A stretch of 64,000 nucleotides of DNA from the NCBI GenBank assembly GCA_963712565.1, contig CAVQIP010000052.1, positions 82,335-146,334 on the forward strand, written 5' to 3'. A program made the position numbers and the translations under genes. Of the stretch, positions 17,471 through 26,669 are shown piece by piece. Below the pieces are notes generated by a model that had not been told where the DNA came from, ran no database searches, and worked only from the letters and a program-made list of their open reading frames with translations. This DNA is from VAZQ01 sp963712565. GTDB taxonomy: Bacteria > Pseudomonadota > Alphaproteobacteria > Rhizobiales > Xanthobacteraceae. Each line of letters starts with the position of its first letter. Positions within the stretch are counted from its first letter, which is position 1.

Positions 17471-18796
17471 CTACTGCTCCGCACACGCGCCCCGCAACGG
17501 CAGCGGCTGCTCGTCCAGCATCGCCTGGATCGCCACCCGCGTGGTCGCGATGTCGAGCCCGTGCTGCGCGATCAGGTCCTGGCAGTCGGCCGCAATCGCG
17601 TCGACGTCTTGCAGGAGCTTGAGCCGCTTGAAGTGATCGTCGCGGTTTAGCCCCATGCTTGCGCCGACGATCTCCAGCAGATTCATGATGCGGAACGGAT
17701 AGTCGCGCTCGTGCGCGCACAGCTCGCGGTGGTCGGCGTGATAGACCGCGACCAGCGCGTCGACGCCCGCCCGCTCGGCGGCGTCGAGCTCGCTCTTCTG
17801 CAATTCTCGTCGATAGGCCGGCAGCGCGCGGAAATAATTGCTCATCAGTCCGACCGCGGGCTGGCCGAGATCGATCAGCTCGACGCCGGGCACGGCCTGC
17901 AGGATATCCTGCGCGGCCTCGACCACGCCCTTGAGCCCGGGGTGGCGGTGCAAGGCGACGCGCATCTCGACCCGCCGGCGCAGCAACGGCCGCAGGCGAT
18001 CGAGGTTGCCGCGCAGGAACAGCATGAACGGCGTCATCTCGAACGGCTTCGCGCCGCGGGTCTTCTCGATCGTCGGCAGGGTGGTCTCGGTGAATTGCAC
18101 ATGGCAGCTCGGACACCACGATACCACTTGCCCCGACTTGCTGCGCGCGAGCTTGTCCATCGTGCTCTCGGCGAAGCGGCCGGAGGTCGTGACGTCGCCG
18201 GTGCGCATCTGCACGATCCCGCAGCAATGGGTTGGTCCACCCAGCACTTGGTAGGTCACGCCGAGCCCATCCATGATGTCGAGCGCAAGCAGGGCGATAT
18301 GCGGGGTCTTGAGCACGTTGCAGCCGGTGTAGAACACGAAATCCGGCGGCGCGTCGGGCGCCGGACCGCCGCCCGGCGTTTGTCCCAACCGCGCCAGGAG
18401 TTCGTCGTCGAGCTGCATCTGCGAGATATGGGTGACCTCGCGCGCGACCTTGCGGAAGCCGTCGACGCCCTGCCGGCGCTGCTCGCCCGGCGCAGTCCGG
18501 TGACGCGCCATCGCGACCCGCGCCATGCCCAGGAGGAAACGCGGATTGACGCCGTAGTCGCAGGCCTTGATGCATTCGCCCGTGAGCACGCAGGCGCTCG
18601 CCCATTTGCGCGACGCTTCCGGCCCGTCGCCGGTGCGGACGATGTCGATGATGCCGCTGATGACCGCGACCGGCTCGGCGTTGACGCCGCCGGGTCCGGT
18701 CACCGGGCAGACCTCGACGCACTTGCCGCAGCGGGTGCAGGCGTCCGCCATCGCCGCGACGCGTGCGGAGAGCGCGCTCTCGAAGGTCTCGGTCAT
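17471..18796 (-). CDS. (Fe-S)-binding protein with CCG domain, GlpC/heterodisulfide-reductase-like
   Basis: A 441-residue soluble iron-sulfur protein. The N-terminus carries one canonical 4Fe-4S motif (C20, C23, C26, C30 in CTRCGKCVEVCP). The expected second motif is irregular: CVLTGECIKACDYG provides C69, C75 and C79 only, in a 5/3 spacing. A cysteine-rich CCG domain follows (TGCNVLKTP, HCCGIVQ, WCPSCH). Such proteins are electron-transfer subunits of flavin dehydrogenases (glycolate, glycerol-3-phosphate, lactate) or of Hdr-like complexes. The neighbouring FAD enzyme and orphan Mo hydroxylase subunit are possible partners. Start ATG at 18796 is clear. Confidence 0.83.
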   Translation of the reverse strand: MTETFESALSARVAAMADACTRCGKCVEVCPVTGPGGVNAEPVAVISGIIDIVRTGDGPEASRKWASACVLTGECIKACDYGVNPRFLLGMARVAMARHRTAPGEQRRQGVDGFRKVAREVTHISQMQLDDELLARLGQTPGGGPAPDAPPDFVFYTGCNVLKTPHIALLALDIMDGLGVTYQVLGGPTHCCGIVQMRTGDVTTSGRFAESTMDKLARSKSGQVVSWCPSCHVQFTETTLPTIEKTRGAKPFEMTPFMLFLRGNLDRLRPLLRRRVEMRVALHRHPGLKGVVEAAQDILQAVPGVELIDLGQPAVGLMSNYFRALPAYRRELQKSELDAAERAGVDALVAVYHADHRELCAHERDYPFRIMNLLEIVGASMGLNRDDHFKRLKLLQDVDAIAADCQDLIAQHGLDIATTRVAIQAMLDEQPLPLRGACAEQ

Positions 18797-18892
18797 GCAG
18801 CCTCGGCCTGCAAATATGGAACGGTGTGGAGATTATCGTAAAATCGGTGGTGAATTGAAGCCCCGCCGGTGCCACTTGCACCACGTTTGGAA

Positions 18893-19282
18893 CTACGCGG
18901 TCACCGCGATCCCCTGCACCTCGATCATCATCTCGGGCTGGGCGAAGCCCTGCACGGTGATGGCGGCGCTTGCGGGGAAATCCTTGCCGAACAACTCGCC
19001 GCGCAACTCGGTCATGCGGGTGGTGTAGCGCGCATCGATGAGAAACACCGTCATCGTCACCATGTCGGAGAGCTTGGCGCCCGCCTCGGCCAGCGTCTTC
19101 TCGATGTTGCGGAACGTCTGCTTGAATTGGGCGTCGAAATCGCCGGCCAGCGATTTCCCGGCATCATCGACCTGCCCGGTGTGCCCGGCGATGTAGATGG
19201 TGCGGCCCGCGCCTTCGGTGACCACGCAAGGCGAGAACGCACGCTTGACCTGCCAGGTGCCGCGAACGAACGATTTTTTCAT
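18893..19282 (-). CDS. RidA/YjgF-family protein lacking the usual catalytic arginine
   Basis: A 129-residue protein of the RidA/YER057c fold (chorismate-mutase-like trimer), whose canonical members hydrolyse reactive enamines and imines. Family marks are IYIAGHTGQVDDAGK, FRNIEKTLAEAGAKLSDMV and the C-terminal MMIEVQGIAV with its conserved Glu. The usual ARS segment before the last strand, holding the catalytic Arg, reads FPASAAITV here, so the Arg is missing. It is therefore more likely a divergent Rid subfamily enzyme or a ligand-binding protein acting in this catabolic operon. The ATG at 19282 follows a perfect GGAGGA. Confidence 0.86.
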   Translation of the reverse strand: MKKSFVRGTWQVKRAFSPCVVTEGAGRTIYIAGHTGQVDDAGKSLAGDFDAQFKQTFRNIEKTLAEAGAKLSDMVTMTVFLIDARYTTRMTELRGELFGKDFPASAAITVQGFAQPEMMIEVQGIAVTA

Positions 19283-19306
19283 GTGTCCTCCGACTACCGG
19301 ATGTGT

Positions 19307-19380
19307 GTCGTCCCCGCGCAAGCGGGGACCCGTAGCCACCGGCTCTGGAATATGGATCCCCGCTTTCGCGGGGATGACAG
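19307..19380. repeat. Palindromic intergenic repeat, family A
   Basis: Two hairpins in opposite orientation: GTCGTCCCCGCGCAAGCGGG at the left and GGATCCCCGCTTTCGCGGGG followed by ATGACA at the right, forming a roughly 74-bp imperfect inverted repeat. It contains the tag GGAATATGGATCC, seen reversed (GGATCCATATTCC) in the copies at 23019 and 37747. Confidence 0.8.
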
Positions 19381-19411
19381 CATTGTACTGACGAACTAGT
19401 CGACAGGTTCG

Positions 19412-21727
19412 TTACTTCGCGCTGCTCTGCTGCATCGCCCGCCACAGCCGCTCAGGCGTCGCCGGCATCTCGACATGCCTGATGCCGAGATGGGAGAGCG
19501 CATCCACCAGCGCGTTGGCGACCGCGGGCATGGCGCCGACGCAGCCCGCTTCGCCGGCGCCCTTGACGCCGAGGGGATTGGTCCTGGTCGGCACCGGGTT
19601 GCTCTTGACCTCGACCGCGCTGATGTCGGTGGCGCGCGGCATGGCGTAGTCCATGAACGAGCCGGTCAGGATCTGGCCGTCGCCGTCGAAGCGGATGTCC
19701 TCCATCAGAATCTGACCGACGCCCTGCGCGACGCCGCCGACGATCTGGCCCTTCAGCAGCAGCGGATTGATGACGGTGCCGACGTCGTCCACGACGCTGT
19801 AGCGCACGATCTCGACTTGGCCGGTGTCCTGGTCGATCTCGAGCTCGCAGATGTGGCAGCCGTTGGGGAAGTTCTGCACCGGCGCGACATAGGTCGCCGT
19901 CGCGATGAGACCGACATCCATGCCCTTCGGCAGCTTGCCCGGCTCCATCGCCTCCTTCGCCACTTCCTTGATGGTGAGCGTGCGATTGGTCTTGGGGCTG
20001 GAGAAGACGCCGTCGGCGAAGTTGACGTCGGCGGCATCGACCTTGAGCGCGTGGGCCGCGATCTGCTTGGCCTTGCTGGTGATCCTGTCGGCGGCGATGT
20101 CGACCGCCGTTCCGCCGATGGTGGCGGAGCGCGAGCCGCCGGTGCCTTCGCCGAGGAAGACCTGATCGCTGTCTCCCTGCACGTAATGCACCTCGTGCGG
20201 GTCGATGCCGAGGCGGTCGCACATGATCTGCTTGAAGATCGTCTCGTGGCCCTGGCCCTGGGTGACGCTGCCGGCGAACAGCGTGGCCGCGCCCGACTTG
20301 TCGAACCGAATCTCGGCGCCCTCGAAGCCTTGCGCGGCCGCGCGCTCGATGGTGTTGGAGAGGCCGATGCCGCGCAGCTTGCCGTGCTTGCGCGACTGCG
20401 CGCGCCGCTGCTCGAAGCCGGCGAAGTCGGCGAGCTTGAGCGCGAGGTCCATGCTCTTCTCGAACTCGCCGCTGTCGTAGGTGAAGGTGAGCCCGGTCTT
20501 GAACGGCATGGCTTCGGGCGGAATGTAGTTCTTGCGCCGCAGCTCGGCGGGATCGACGTCGAGCTCGTCGGCGGCGAGGTCGACCAGCCGCTCGATCACA
20601 TAGGCTGCCTCCGGCCGGCCGTTGCCGCGATAGGGCCGCACCGGATTGGTGTGCGTGAACACGGCGGTGACGTCGGCGTGCATCGCAGGGATGCGATAGA
20701 CGCCGGCGAGCGTGCCGATATTGCCAGTGAAGGCCGGCATGCCGGTCTGCAGATAGGCGCCGATGCAGGCCACGACGGTCGCGCGCATGGCGAGGAAGTT
20801 GCCGCTCTTGTCGAGCGCAAGCTCGGCCTCGGTGACGTTGTCGCGGGCCTGCGCGTCGCAGAGAAAGGACTCCGAGCGTGTGGATGTCCATTTGACCGGC
20901 CGTCCCACGACTTTCGACGCCAACAGCACCAGCGCCACTTCGTTGTAGACCGCCGACTTCATCCCGAAGCTGCCGCCGATGTCGCCGGCGACCACGCGGA
21001 TCTTGCTCTCCGGCACCTTCAGGATCGGCGCCAGCTCGGCGCGGAAGGGATGCACGCGCTGCAACGTGGTGTAGATGGTGTAGCGATCCTCGGTCGCGTT
21101 GTAGTCGCCGAGGCAGCCGCGCGGCTCCATGGTGGCGGCGGTGACGCGGTTGATTACGAAGCGGTGCTTGACGACGTGGTCGGCCTTGGCGAAGGCGGCT
21201 TCGGTCGCGGCCTTGTCGCCGAACAGCTGCACGAAGCCGATATTGTCCGCGCAGCCGTCCCAGACCCGCGGCGCGCCGGCGGCGGTTGCCTGCGCCGTCG
21301 AGACCAGCGCCGGCAGCGGCTCGTAGTCGACCGCGATCAGCTCGGCCGCGTCGAGCGCCTGATGGTAGGTTTCCGCCACCACGAAGGCGACGTAATCGCC
21401 GACCCAGCGCACCCGATCCCGGGTCAGGGCCGGGTAGGGCGGTCGAAACACGCTGCCGTCGCGCCGCTTCAGTCCGTCGGGAACCGGCAGATCGCCCCAT
21501 CCCGAGGCCTGCCAATCGGCGCCGGTGAGCACCGCCAGCACCCCGGGCGCGGCCTTGGCCTTGTCTGCGTCGATCGAGCGAATTCGCGCGTGGGCATGCG
21601 GCGAACGCAGCACACAGCCGAACACCATGCCCGGCAGCACCATGTCCCCGACATAGCGGCCGCCGCCCTTGAGCAGCCGCGGATCCTCGAACCGGGACAC
21701 GCTTTGACCGATTGCGAATTCACCCAT
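19412..21727 (-). CDS. Xanthine dehydrogenase-family molybdopterin-binding large subunit (orphan CoxL-like)
   Basis: A 771-residue molybdenum hydroxylase large subunit. The N-terminal a/b hammerhead domain (IGQSVSRFEDPRLLKGGGRY) is followed by the Mo-pterin domains, with GDIGGSFGMKS, the substrate loop PVRPYRGNGRPEA, Mo-binding GSVTQGQGHETIF and the catalytic Glu in GVKGAGEAGCVG. The active-site loop lacks the AYXCSFR sequence of genuine form I CO dehydrogenase, so CO oxidation is not supported. No medium (FAD) or small (2Fe-2S) subunit is adjacent; the pair at 40148-41552 or genes elsewhere might serve. It heads the minus-strand group that includes the RidA-like and Fe-S proteins. ATG at 21727 chosen because the domain begins there. 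Confidence 0.9.
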   Translation of the reverse strand: MGEFAIGQSVSRFEDPRLLKGGGRYVGDMVLPGMVFGCVLRSPHAHARIRSIDADKAKAAPGVLAVLTGADWQASGWGDLPVPDGLKRRDGSVFRPPYPALTRDRVRWVGDYVAFVVAETYHQALDAAELIAVDYEPLPALVSTAQATAAGAPRVWDGCADNIGFVQLFGDKAATEAAFAKADHVVKHRFVINRVTAATMEPRGCLGDYNATEDRYTIYTTLQRVHPFRAELAPILKVPESKIRVVAGDIGGSFGMKSAVYNEVALVLLASKVVGRPVKWTSTRSESFLCDAQARDNVTEAELALDKSGNFLAMRATVVACIGAYLQTGMPAFTGNIGTLAGVYRIPAMHADVTAVFTHTNPVRPYRGNGRPEAAYVIERLVDLAADELDVDPAELRRKNYIPPEAMPFKTGLTFTYDSGEFEKSMDLALKLADFAGFEQRRAQSRKHGKLRGIGLSNTIERAAAQGFEGAEIRFDKSGAATLFAGSVTQGQGHETIFKQIMCDRLGIDPHEVHYVQGDSDQVFLGEGTGGSRSATIGGTAVDIAADRITSKAKQIAAHALKVDAADVNFADGVFSSPKTNRTLTIKEVAKEAMEPGKLPKGMDVGLIATATYVAPVQNFPNGCHICELEIDQDTGQVEIVRYSVVDDVGTVINPLLLKGQIVGGVAQGVGQILMEDIRFDGDGQILTGSFMDYAMPRATDISAVEVKSNPVPTRTNPLGVKGAGEAGCVGAMPAVANALVDALSHLGIRHVEMPATPERLWRAMQQSSAK

Positions 21728-21915
21728 CTCAATCCTCGGAGCTGATTGGACCGTTGCGGGATAGGCGTTATCGCAAAGCTCGCCGGCGATGGCCATGGGG
21801 TGTTTGCGTGCGCGTCGACGCCCTGCGACGGTAGCGACTGGGCGCCAGCATTGTCGCCCTTTCTGCCCCGGTCTAGACTGCTCGCATCCTCATCAGCATC
21901 GCCGGAGTTTGCGCC

Positions 21916-22938
21916 ATGGGATTTGATCTCCACATCTCTGAATTGCAACGGCTTGCGAGCACCACGGCCGCCATGGCGGCGGCGGCGATGTTGTGCCTGT
22001 CGGCCGCGCATGCCGCCGACGCTAGCAAGGGCAAGAAGGTCCTCCTGCTCGAGTCGTTCACGGCGCATCCCTATGTCGCGACCACCGAGAAAGCCTTCCG
22101 CGAGCGCGCGCTGGCGCATGGCATGGAGGTGACGGTGCAGGCCGCCGGATTGGACGCTGCGCTGCAGGCGCGCCAAGCCGATGACGGCATCGCGCGCAAG
22201 TTCGACCTCATCGTCATCCAGCCGATCTCCGAGCAGGGCGTCGTCCCCGTGCTCACGCGCGCCAAGCAGGCGGGCGTTCCTGTGATCATCGTCAACAACA
22301 CCCCCAAGGACGGCACCGAGGAGCTCTATGTCACTTTCGTCGGCCAGGACCAGAACGAGATGGGGCGGATCGTCGGCAAGGCCGCGCTGCAGGCGCTGAA
22401 AGACAGCGGCCGCGACGGCGGCAAGCCGGCCAAAGTCGCATTGATCACCGGCGCGCTGCAGCAGGGCCTCGGCCCTCGCCGCGTCGCCGGCTTCAAGGAG
22501 GTGATGGCGGGCAACCCGAAGGTGGAGATCGCGGCGATCGAGGACGGTCGCTGGGATACCGCGACCAGCGAACGACTCGCCGGCCAGCTCTATGCCCGCT
22601 TTGCCGCCACCGGCGGCCTCGACGTCGTCTACGGCATGGCCGACAACCAGGCGGTGGCCGCGATCAAGGCCGCGGAAGCCGCGGGCATCTCGGTCGGCAC
22701 TGGAGCAAAGCAACTGATCGTGGTCGGCGGCAATTGCCAGAAGGAAGGGCTCGACGCCATCAGCGCCGGCAAGATGTACAGCTCGGTGAGCCAAATCCCG
22801 ACCGATCTCGGCCGCCGCACCGCCGACGCGGTCGATGATTTCTTCGCTGGCAAGAAGCTGCCAAAGGCCGTGCTGCTGCCGGTCGAACTCATCACCAAGG
22901 CCAACCTTGCGCAGTGGCAGGCGCCTTGCACCTATTGA
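21916..22938 (+). CDS. Ribose-type ABC transporter substrate-binding protein
   Basis: A 340-residue periplasmic binding protein of the RbsB/type I family (Peripla_BP_4). An N-terminal hydrophobic segment (TAAMAAAAMLCLSAAHAADA, about residues 16-35) serves as signal peptide. The fold shows DLIVIQPISEQGVVPVL, VPVIIVNNTP and GMADNQAVAAIKAAEAAG, where two lobes close over a sugar-like ligand. A ligand-contacting NNTPKDG loop and GNCQKEG follow. It is the first gene of an import operon with the double ATPase and two permeases downstream, across a 216-bp gap holding a family A repeat. Ligand not deducible; relatives carry pentoses, inositol or autoinducer-2. Confidence 0.88.
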   Translation: MGFDLHISELQRLASTTAAMAAAAMLCLSAAHAADASKGKKVLLLESFTAHPYVATTEKAFRERALAHGMEVTVQAAGLDAALQARQADDGIARKFDLIVIQPISEQGVVPVLTRAKQAGVPVIIVNNTPKDGTEELYVTFVGQDQNEMGRIVGKAALQALKDSGRDGGKPAKVALITGALQQGLGPRRVAGFKEVMAGNPKVEIAAIEDGRWDTATSERLAGQLYARFAATGGLDVVYGMADNQAVAAIKAAEAAGISVGTGAKQLIVVGGNCQKEGLDAISAGKMYSSVSQIPTDLGRRTADAVDDFFAGKKLPKAVLLPVELITKANLAQWQAPCTY

Positions 22939-23018
22939 CGTGACCACTTGCCGTCGTGTCGAGTGGGCGCTGCTCTCTCATCTTGACTTGCGAGCACAGC
23001 AGCAGCCGCAATATCGCG

Positions 23019-23102
23019 TGTCATCCCCGCGCAAGCGGGGATCCATATTCCAGAGATCGCAGTTCGGGACGCGATGGGTCCCCGCTTTCGCGGAGACGAC
23101 AG
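23019..23102. repeat. Palindromic intergenic repeat, family A
   Basis: TGTCATCCCCGCGCAAGCGG at the left, GGTCCCCGCTTTCGCGGAGA then CGACAG at the right, with GGATCCATATTCCAGAGATC internally. It sits between the binding-protein gene and the ATPase gene, where a hairpin could lower downstream expression. Confidence 0.8.
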
Positions 23103-23154
23103 TGGAGCAAGGCTGACGCCCTCTCAGCGTGACTAAGTAGGGTGGTACCGCGCG

Positions 23155-24654
23155 ATGGACATTCTCACCGTCGAGGGGTTGAGCAAGAGCTTCACGGGCT
23201 TGAGCGCGTTGTGCGACGTTTCGCTGACGCTGCGGCCGGGCGAAATCCGTGCGATCTGCGGCGAAAACGGTGCCGGCAAGAGCACGTTGGTGAAATTGCT
23301 GATGGGTATTTTCGCGCCCGACGCCGGCTCGATCGCGATCGACGGCGTGCGCCAGACGATCCGCGGCCCGCGCCACGCGCAGGCGCTGGGCCTTGGACTT
23401 GTCGCCCAGGAGCTCAGCCTCGCGCCGCGCCTCTCCATCCTCGACAATATCTGGCTCGGCAGCGCCGATGTCCCGGTGTTTCACCGCCGCCGCGACTTGC
23501 GCCAGCGCGCTCGCGACGCGCTCGCGACCTTGGGCGCGGGTGCCTGGGATCTCGACCTGCCCGTGAGCGCGCTCAGCATCGGCCAGCAGCAGCTCGTCGA
23601 AATCGCGCGCCTGCTCGCGCGCAATACCCGGCTGCTGATTCTCGACGAGCCCACCGCGACCCTGACCGACAGCGAGATCGCGCGTATCCTCGAGGTGCTC
23701 AAGGCGCTCAGGGCGCAGGGGCACGCGATCCTCTATATCAGCCATCGCCTGGGCGAGGTGTTCGAGCTCTGCGACAGCGTCACGGTCTTGCGCAACGGCG
23801 AGCATGTCGCGACCAAAGTGGTCCGCGACATCACGCGCGAGCAGCTGATCGAGCTGATGCTCGGCCGCCCGTTCGGCGACATGTATCCGGGTTCGGCAGC
23901 GGCGCCGCAGGCGGGCGACGTCCTCGTGGTCGATGGACTCGTCGTTCCCGGCATCGTCCATCAGGTGTCGCTGGCCGCGCCGCGCGGGAAAATTCTCTGC
24001 ATCGCCGGGCAGATCGGCTCCGGCGCCAAGGAGGTGACGCGCGCGCTCGCCGGTCTCGTGCCCGACGCCAGCGGCCGCGTGAGCATCGACGGCAGGCCTC
24101 TGCGGCTCGGCTCGGTGCCACACTGCGTTGCACGCGGCGTCGTGTTCCTGTCCGAGGATCGTGCCGCCGAAGGCATCTTCCACCAGCGTAGCGTGCTCGA
24201 AAACCTTGTCGCCGGCAGTTTCGGCGCGCATACGCGCCTCGGCGTCCTGGACTGGCGGCAGCTCGAGCGCGTCGCCCGGGGCCGCGCCGAACGGGTTGCG
24301 GTCGATCAGCGCCGTCTCGCCGCCGCCGCTGCCAAGCTGAGCGGCGGGAACCAGCAGAAGCTGTTGTTCGGCCGTGCGATCGAGCGATCTCGGCCCGGCG
24401 TGCTGTTGATGAACGAGCCCACGCGCGGCATCGACGTTGGCGCTCGCGCCGACATCTATCGGATCATGCGTGAATTGTGCTCGCTCGGTTACGCCTTGAT
24501 CATGACTTCCTCGGAGCTCGAAGAGGTCGTCGGCATCGCCGACATCGTCGTGACCATGTACCGCGGCCGGACCGTCGCGCGCTACGAGCGCCAATCGATC
24601 GCGATGGCGCGTATTCTCGCCGATATCACCCATCCAGTGCAGGCGGCGGCATGA
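23155..24654 (+). CDS. Ribose-type ABC transporter ATPase with two nucleotide-binding domains (RbsA-like)
   Basis: A 499-residue cytoplasmic ATPase. Domain 1 (residues about 1-240) has Walker A GENGAGKSTLVK, signature LSIGQQQLVEIARLLA and Walker B LLILDEPTA. Domain 2 (about 250-495) has a degenerate P-loop AGQIGSGAKEVTR, signature LSGGNQQKLLFGRAI and VLLMNEPTRGIDVGA. Such loss of the second catalytic P-loop is usual in RbsA/MglA proteins. The stop overlaps the next start (ATGA), so translation is coupled to the first permease. Confidence 0.92.
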   Translation: MDILTVEGLSKSFTGLSALCDVSLTLRPGEIRAICGENGAGKSTLVKLLMGIFAPDAGSIAIDGVRQTIRGPRHAQALGLGLVAQELSLAPRLSILDNIWLGSADVPVFHRRRDLRQRARDALATLGAGAWDLDLPVSALSIGQQQLVEIARLLARNTRLLILDEPTATLTDSEIARILEVLKALRAQGHAILYISHRLGEVFELCDSVTVLRNGEHVATKVVRDITREQLIELMLGRPFGDMYPGSAAAPQAGDVLVVDGLVVPGIVHQVSLAAPRGKILCIAGQIGSGAKEVTRALAGLVPDASGRVSIDGRPLRLGSVPHCVARGVVFLSEDRAAEGIFHQRSVLENLVAGSFGAHTRLGVLDWRQLERVARGRAERVAVDQRRLAAAAAKLSGGNQQKLLFGRAIERSRPGVLLMNEPTRGIDVGARADIYRIMRELCSLGYALIMTSSELEEVVGIADIVVTMYRGRTVARYERQSIAMARILADITHPVQAAA

Positions 24655-25652
24655 GCCGGCCGGCCGAGTCGCCGATCGCGGACCGTGCGCTTGCATCCGG
24701 CGCGCATGCGCGGCCGCACGTCGCCGCCGCTGAGCGGCGCAACTATGTCGCCGTCGTTCGGGCCGCCGTTCTGCTCGCTCTGGCCGCGGTCGCCCTGACC
24801 ACGCCCGGTTTCCTGTCGCGACCCAGCATGCTCTCGCTGTTGACCACCGTCTCCTTCATCGGATGCGTCGCGGTCGGGATGACGCTGATCACCATCAGCG
24901 GGAACATCATGTCGTTCTCTCTCGGCGCGCTCACCGGGGCGACCGCGATGATTTTCGTTCTGACGGCCAATTGGGGCGGCTTTGCCTGCGGACTCGCGGC
25001 GGCGCTCGCCTTCGCTGGCCTGATCAATGCGCTGCAAGGCTTTTTGATCGGCTGGCTGCGGGCCAACCCTATCATCGTCAGCATCGCGGCGCTGGCGCTG
25101 ATCTATGGGGTCGCGGAAGCCTTTGCCGAGCACGGCACCATCTACGCGGCGGCGGGAACGAGCTACGGCGGCTTCAAAGGCAGGATCGCAGGCGTTCCGG
25201 TCGAATTCGCGGTGCTGCTCGCGGTTGCCGCGCTCGCGCAGTTCATCCTGTCGTTCACCGCCTTCGGTCGTGATCTTTTCCTTGTCGGCGCGAGCTTTCG
25301 CGCCGCCGAGGCGGTCGGCGTGCGCACCTGGCGGGCGATCACCGGCGCCTATCTCTGGGCCGGCCTGTTCACGGCGCCGGCCGGGATCATGCTCGCGATC
25401 CGCTACGACGCCGCCAGCATGAACTACGGCATCGGCTACGAATACGACGCCATCGCCGCGGTGCTGGTCGGCGGCACCGTCATCAAGGGCGGTGAGGGGT
25501 CGGCGCTGCGGACGCTCGCTGGCGCGATCATCATCGGCATCATTCAGGTGGTGCTGGTGCTGCAGGGCCTGCGCACCGAGTGGCAGTATCTGATCGCGGG
25601 GCTCATCGTGCTCGGCGTGATCGCGTTGCAGACGCAGGGCACGCGGGACTGA
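24651..25652 (+). CDS. Ribose-type ABC transporter permease (first)
   Basis: A 333-residue inner-membrane permease of the RbsC/BPD_transp_2 family with about nine to ten hydrophobic segments after a charged 30-residue N-terminus. Typical family sequence is LITISGNIMSFSLGALTG and AIAAVLVGGTVIKGGEGS. It overlaps the ATPase gene by 4 bp and precedes a second permease by 3 bp, consistent with a heterodimeric membrane channel. Confidence 0.9.
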   Translation: MSRPAESPIADRALASGAHARPHVAAAERRNYVAVVRAAVLLALAAVALTTPGFLSRPSMLSLLTTVSFIGCVAVGMTLITISGNIMSFSLGALTGATAMIFVLTANWGGFACGLAAALAFAGLINALQGFLIGWLRANPIIVSIAALALIYGVAEAFAEHGTIYAAAGTSYGGFKGRIAGVPVEFAVLLAVAALAQFILSFTAFGRDLFLVGASFRAAEAVGVRTWRAITGAYLWAGLFTAPAGIMLAIRYDAASMNYGIGYEYDAIAAVLVGGTVIKGGEGSALRTLAGAIIIGIIQVVLVLQGLRTEWQYLIAGLIVLGVIALQTQGTRD

Positions 25653-25655
25653 CGG

Positions 25656-26621
25656 ATGAAACGCTCGCTGCGACATGATCCGCATGCGCGTCCGCTGCTC
25701 ATCCTGGCGGCCTGCATTCTCGGCCTCACCCTGATCGACGCAAGGGATTTCCTCACGCCGGCCACCGCGTCCTCGACCTTCGAGACCTTCGCCACCATCG
25801 GCCTCGTGGCGCTTGGGCTCGGTCTCACCATGATGATCCGCGAGTTCGATCTCTCCGTCGTCGGCATGTACAGCATGGCCGGTTGCATCGCCGTGGTCAT
25901 GGGCGCCGACAATGCGTGGCTGGGCCTTGTTTGTGCGCTGGCGGCGGGCCTGGCCGGGGGAATGGCGCAGGGATGGATCATCGTGCGGCTGCGGCTCGGC
26001 TCGGTCGGCGTGACGCTCGGAGGACTCTTGGTCTTCGCCGGCATCGCCTATGTCGTCACCGAGAACCGCGCATTGCCGTACGACAATATGGCGGTCGCGC
26101 TCGCCCTGAGCGCGCCCATCGGCGTCGTCTTTTCGATCCGCAGCCTGATCGCCATCGCGATCTTCGTCATCGCCGCCCTGGTCATCGGCCTGACCCGCTA
26201 TGGCCGCGACATCATCGCGATCGGGAGCGACCGGCGGGCGGCGATGACGGCCGGCGTCGACGTCGACGGGCTCGTCATCGGCATCTTCGGCTTTTCCGGA
26301 TTCTGCGCCGCCCTGTCCGGGGCGCTGCTGAGCTACAGCCTGGCGTCGGCCTCGCCGGCGGGCTTGTCCGACGTGATCGTTCCCGCGGCGGCGGCCGCGA
26401 TCCTCGGCGGCGTGTCGCTCGCCGGCGGCACGGGGCGTCCGCTCGGGATCGCCATGGGCGTTCTCAGCCTCGCCGTGCTGCGGGCCGGCTTCAACGCGGT
26501 CGGCGCGCCGCCCTACGTCAACGAGGTCGCGATGGGCGCCATTCTCCTGATCGTGGCTGTCCTGGATGGCGCTTATCTCGCACGGCGCTTGTCGTCGCTG
26601 GCGCGCATGCGCGCCGATTGA
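25656..26621 (+). CDS. Ribose-type ABC transporter permease (second)
   Basis: A 321-residue RbsC-like permease with about nine transmembrane segments. The motifs are MMIREFDLSVVGMYSMAGC and AAAAAILGGVSLAGGTGRPL. It differs clearly from the first permease, so the pair probably forms a heterodimer. It ends 48 bp before the acyl-CoA-dehydrogenase-like gene, suggesting that the flavoprotein belongs to the same transcript and may process the imported compound. Confidence 0.9.
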   Translation: MKRSLRHDPHARPLLILAACILGLTLIDARDFLTPATASSTFETFATIGLVALGLGLTMMIREFDLSVVGMYSMAGCIAVVMGADNAWLGLVCALAAGLAGGMAQGWIIVRLRLGSVGVTLGGLLVFAGIAYVVTENRALPYDNMAVALALSAPIGVVFSIRSLIAIAIFVIAALVIGLTRYGRDIIAIGSDRRAAMTAGVDVDGLVIGIFGFSGFCAALSGALLSYSLASASPAGLSDVIVPAAAAAILGGVSLAGGTGRPLGIAMGVLSLAVLRAGFNAVGAPPYVNEVAMGAILLIVAVLDGAYLARRLSSLARMRAD

Positions 26622-26669
26622 CCGGCGTGACCAATGCGCCACAATGGCGATGAGCCAGTGGGAGATGCG

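Noticed and set aside
19475..21745. Long plus-strand open frame opposite the orphan Mo hydroxylase
   Set aside because: The minus-strand protein matches a known family over its whole length; the plus-strand reading has no domain and typical antisense composition.
24582..26642. Long minus-strand open frame opposite the two ribose-type permeases
   Set aside because: Highly charged and repetitive antisense translation; the plus strand encodes clear membrane permeases.
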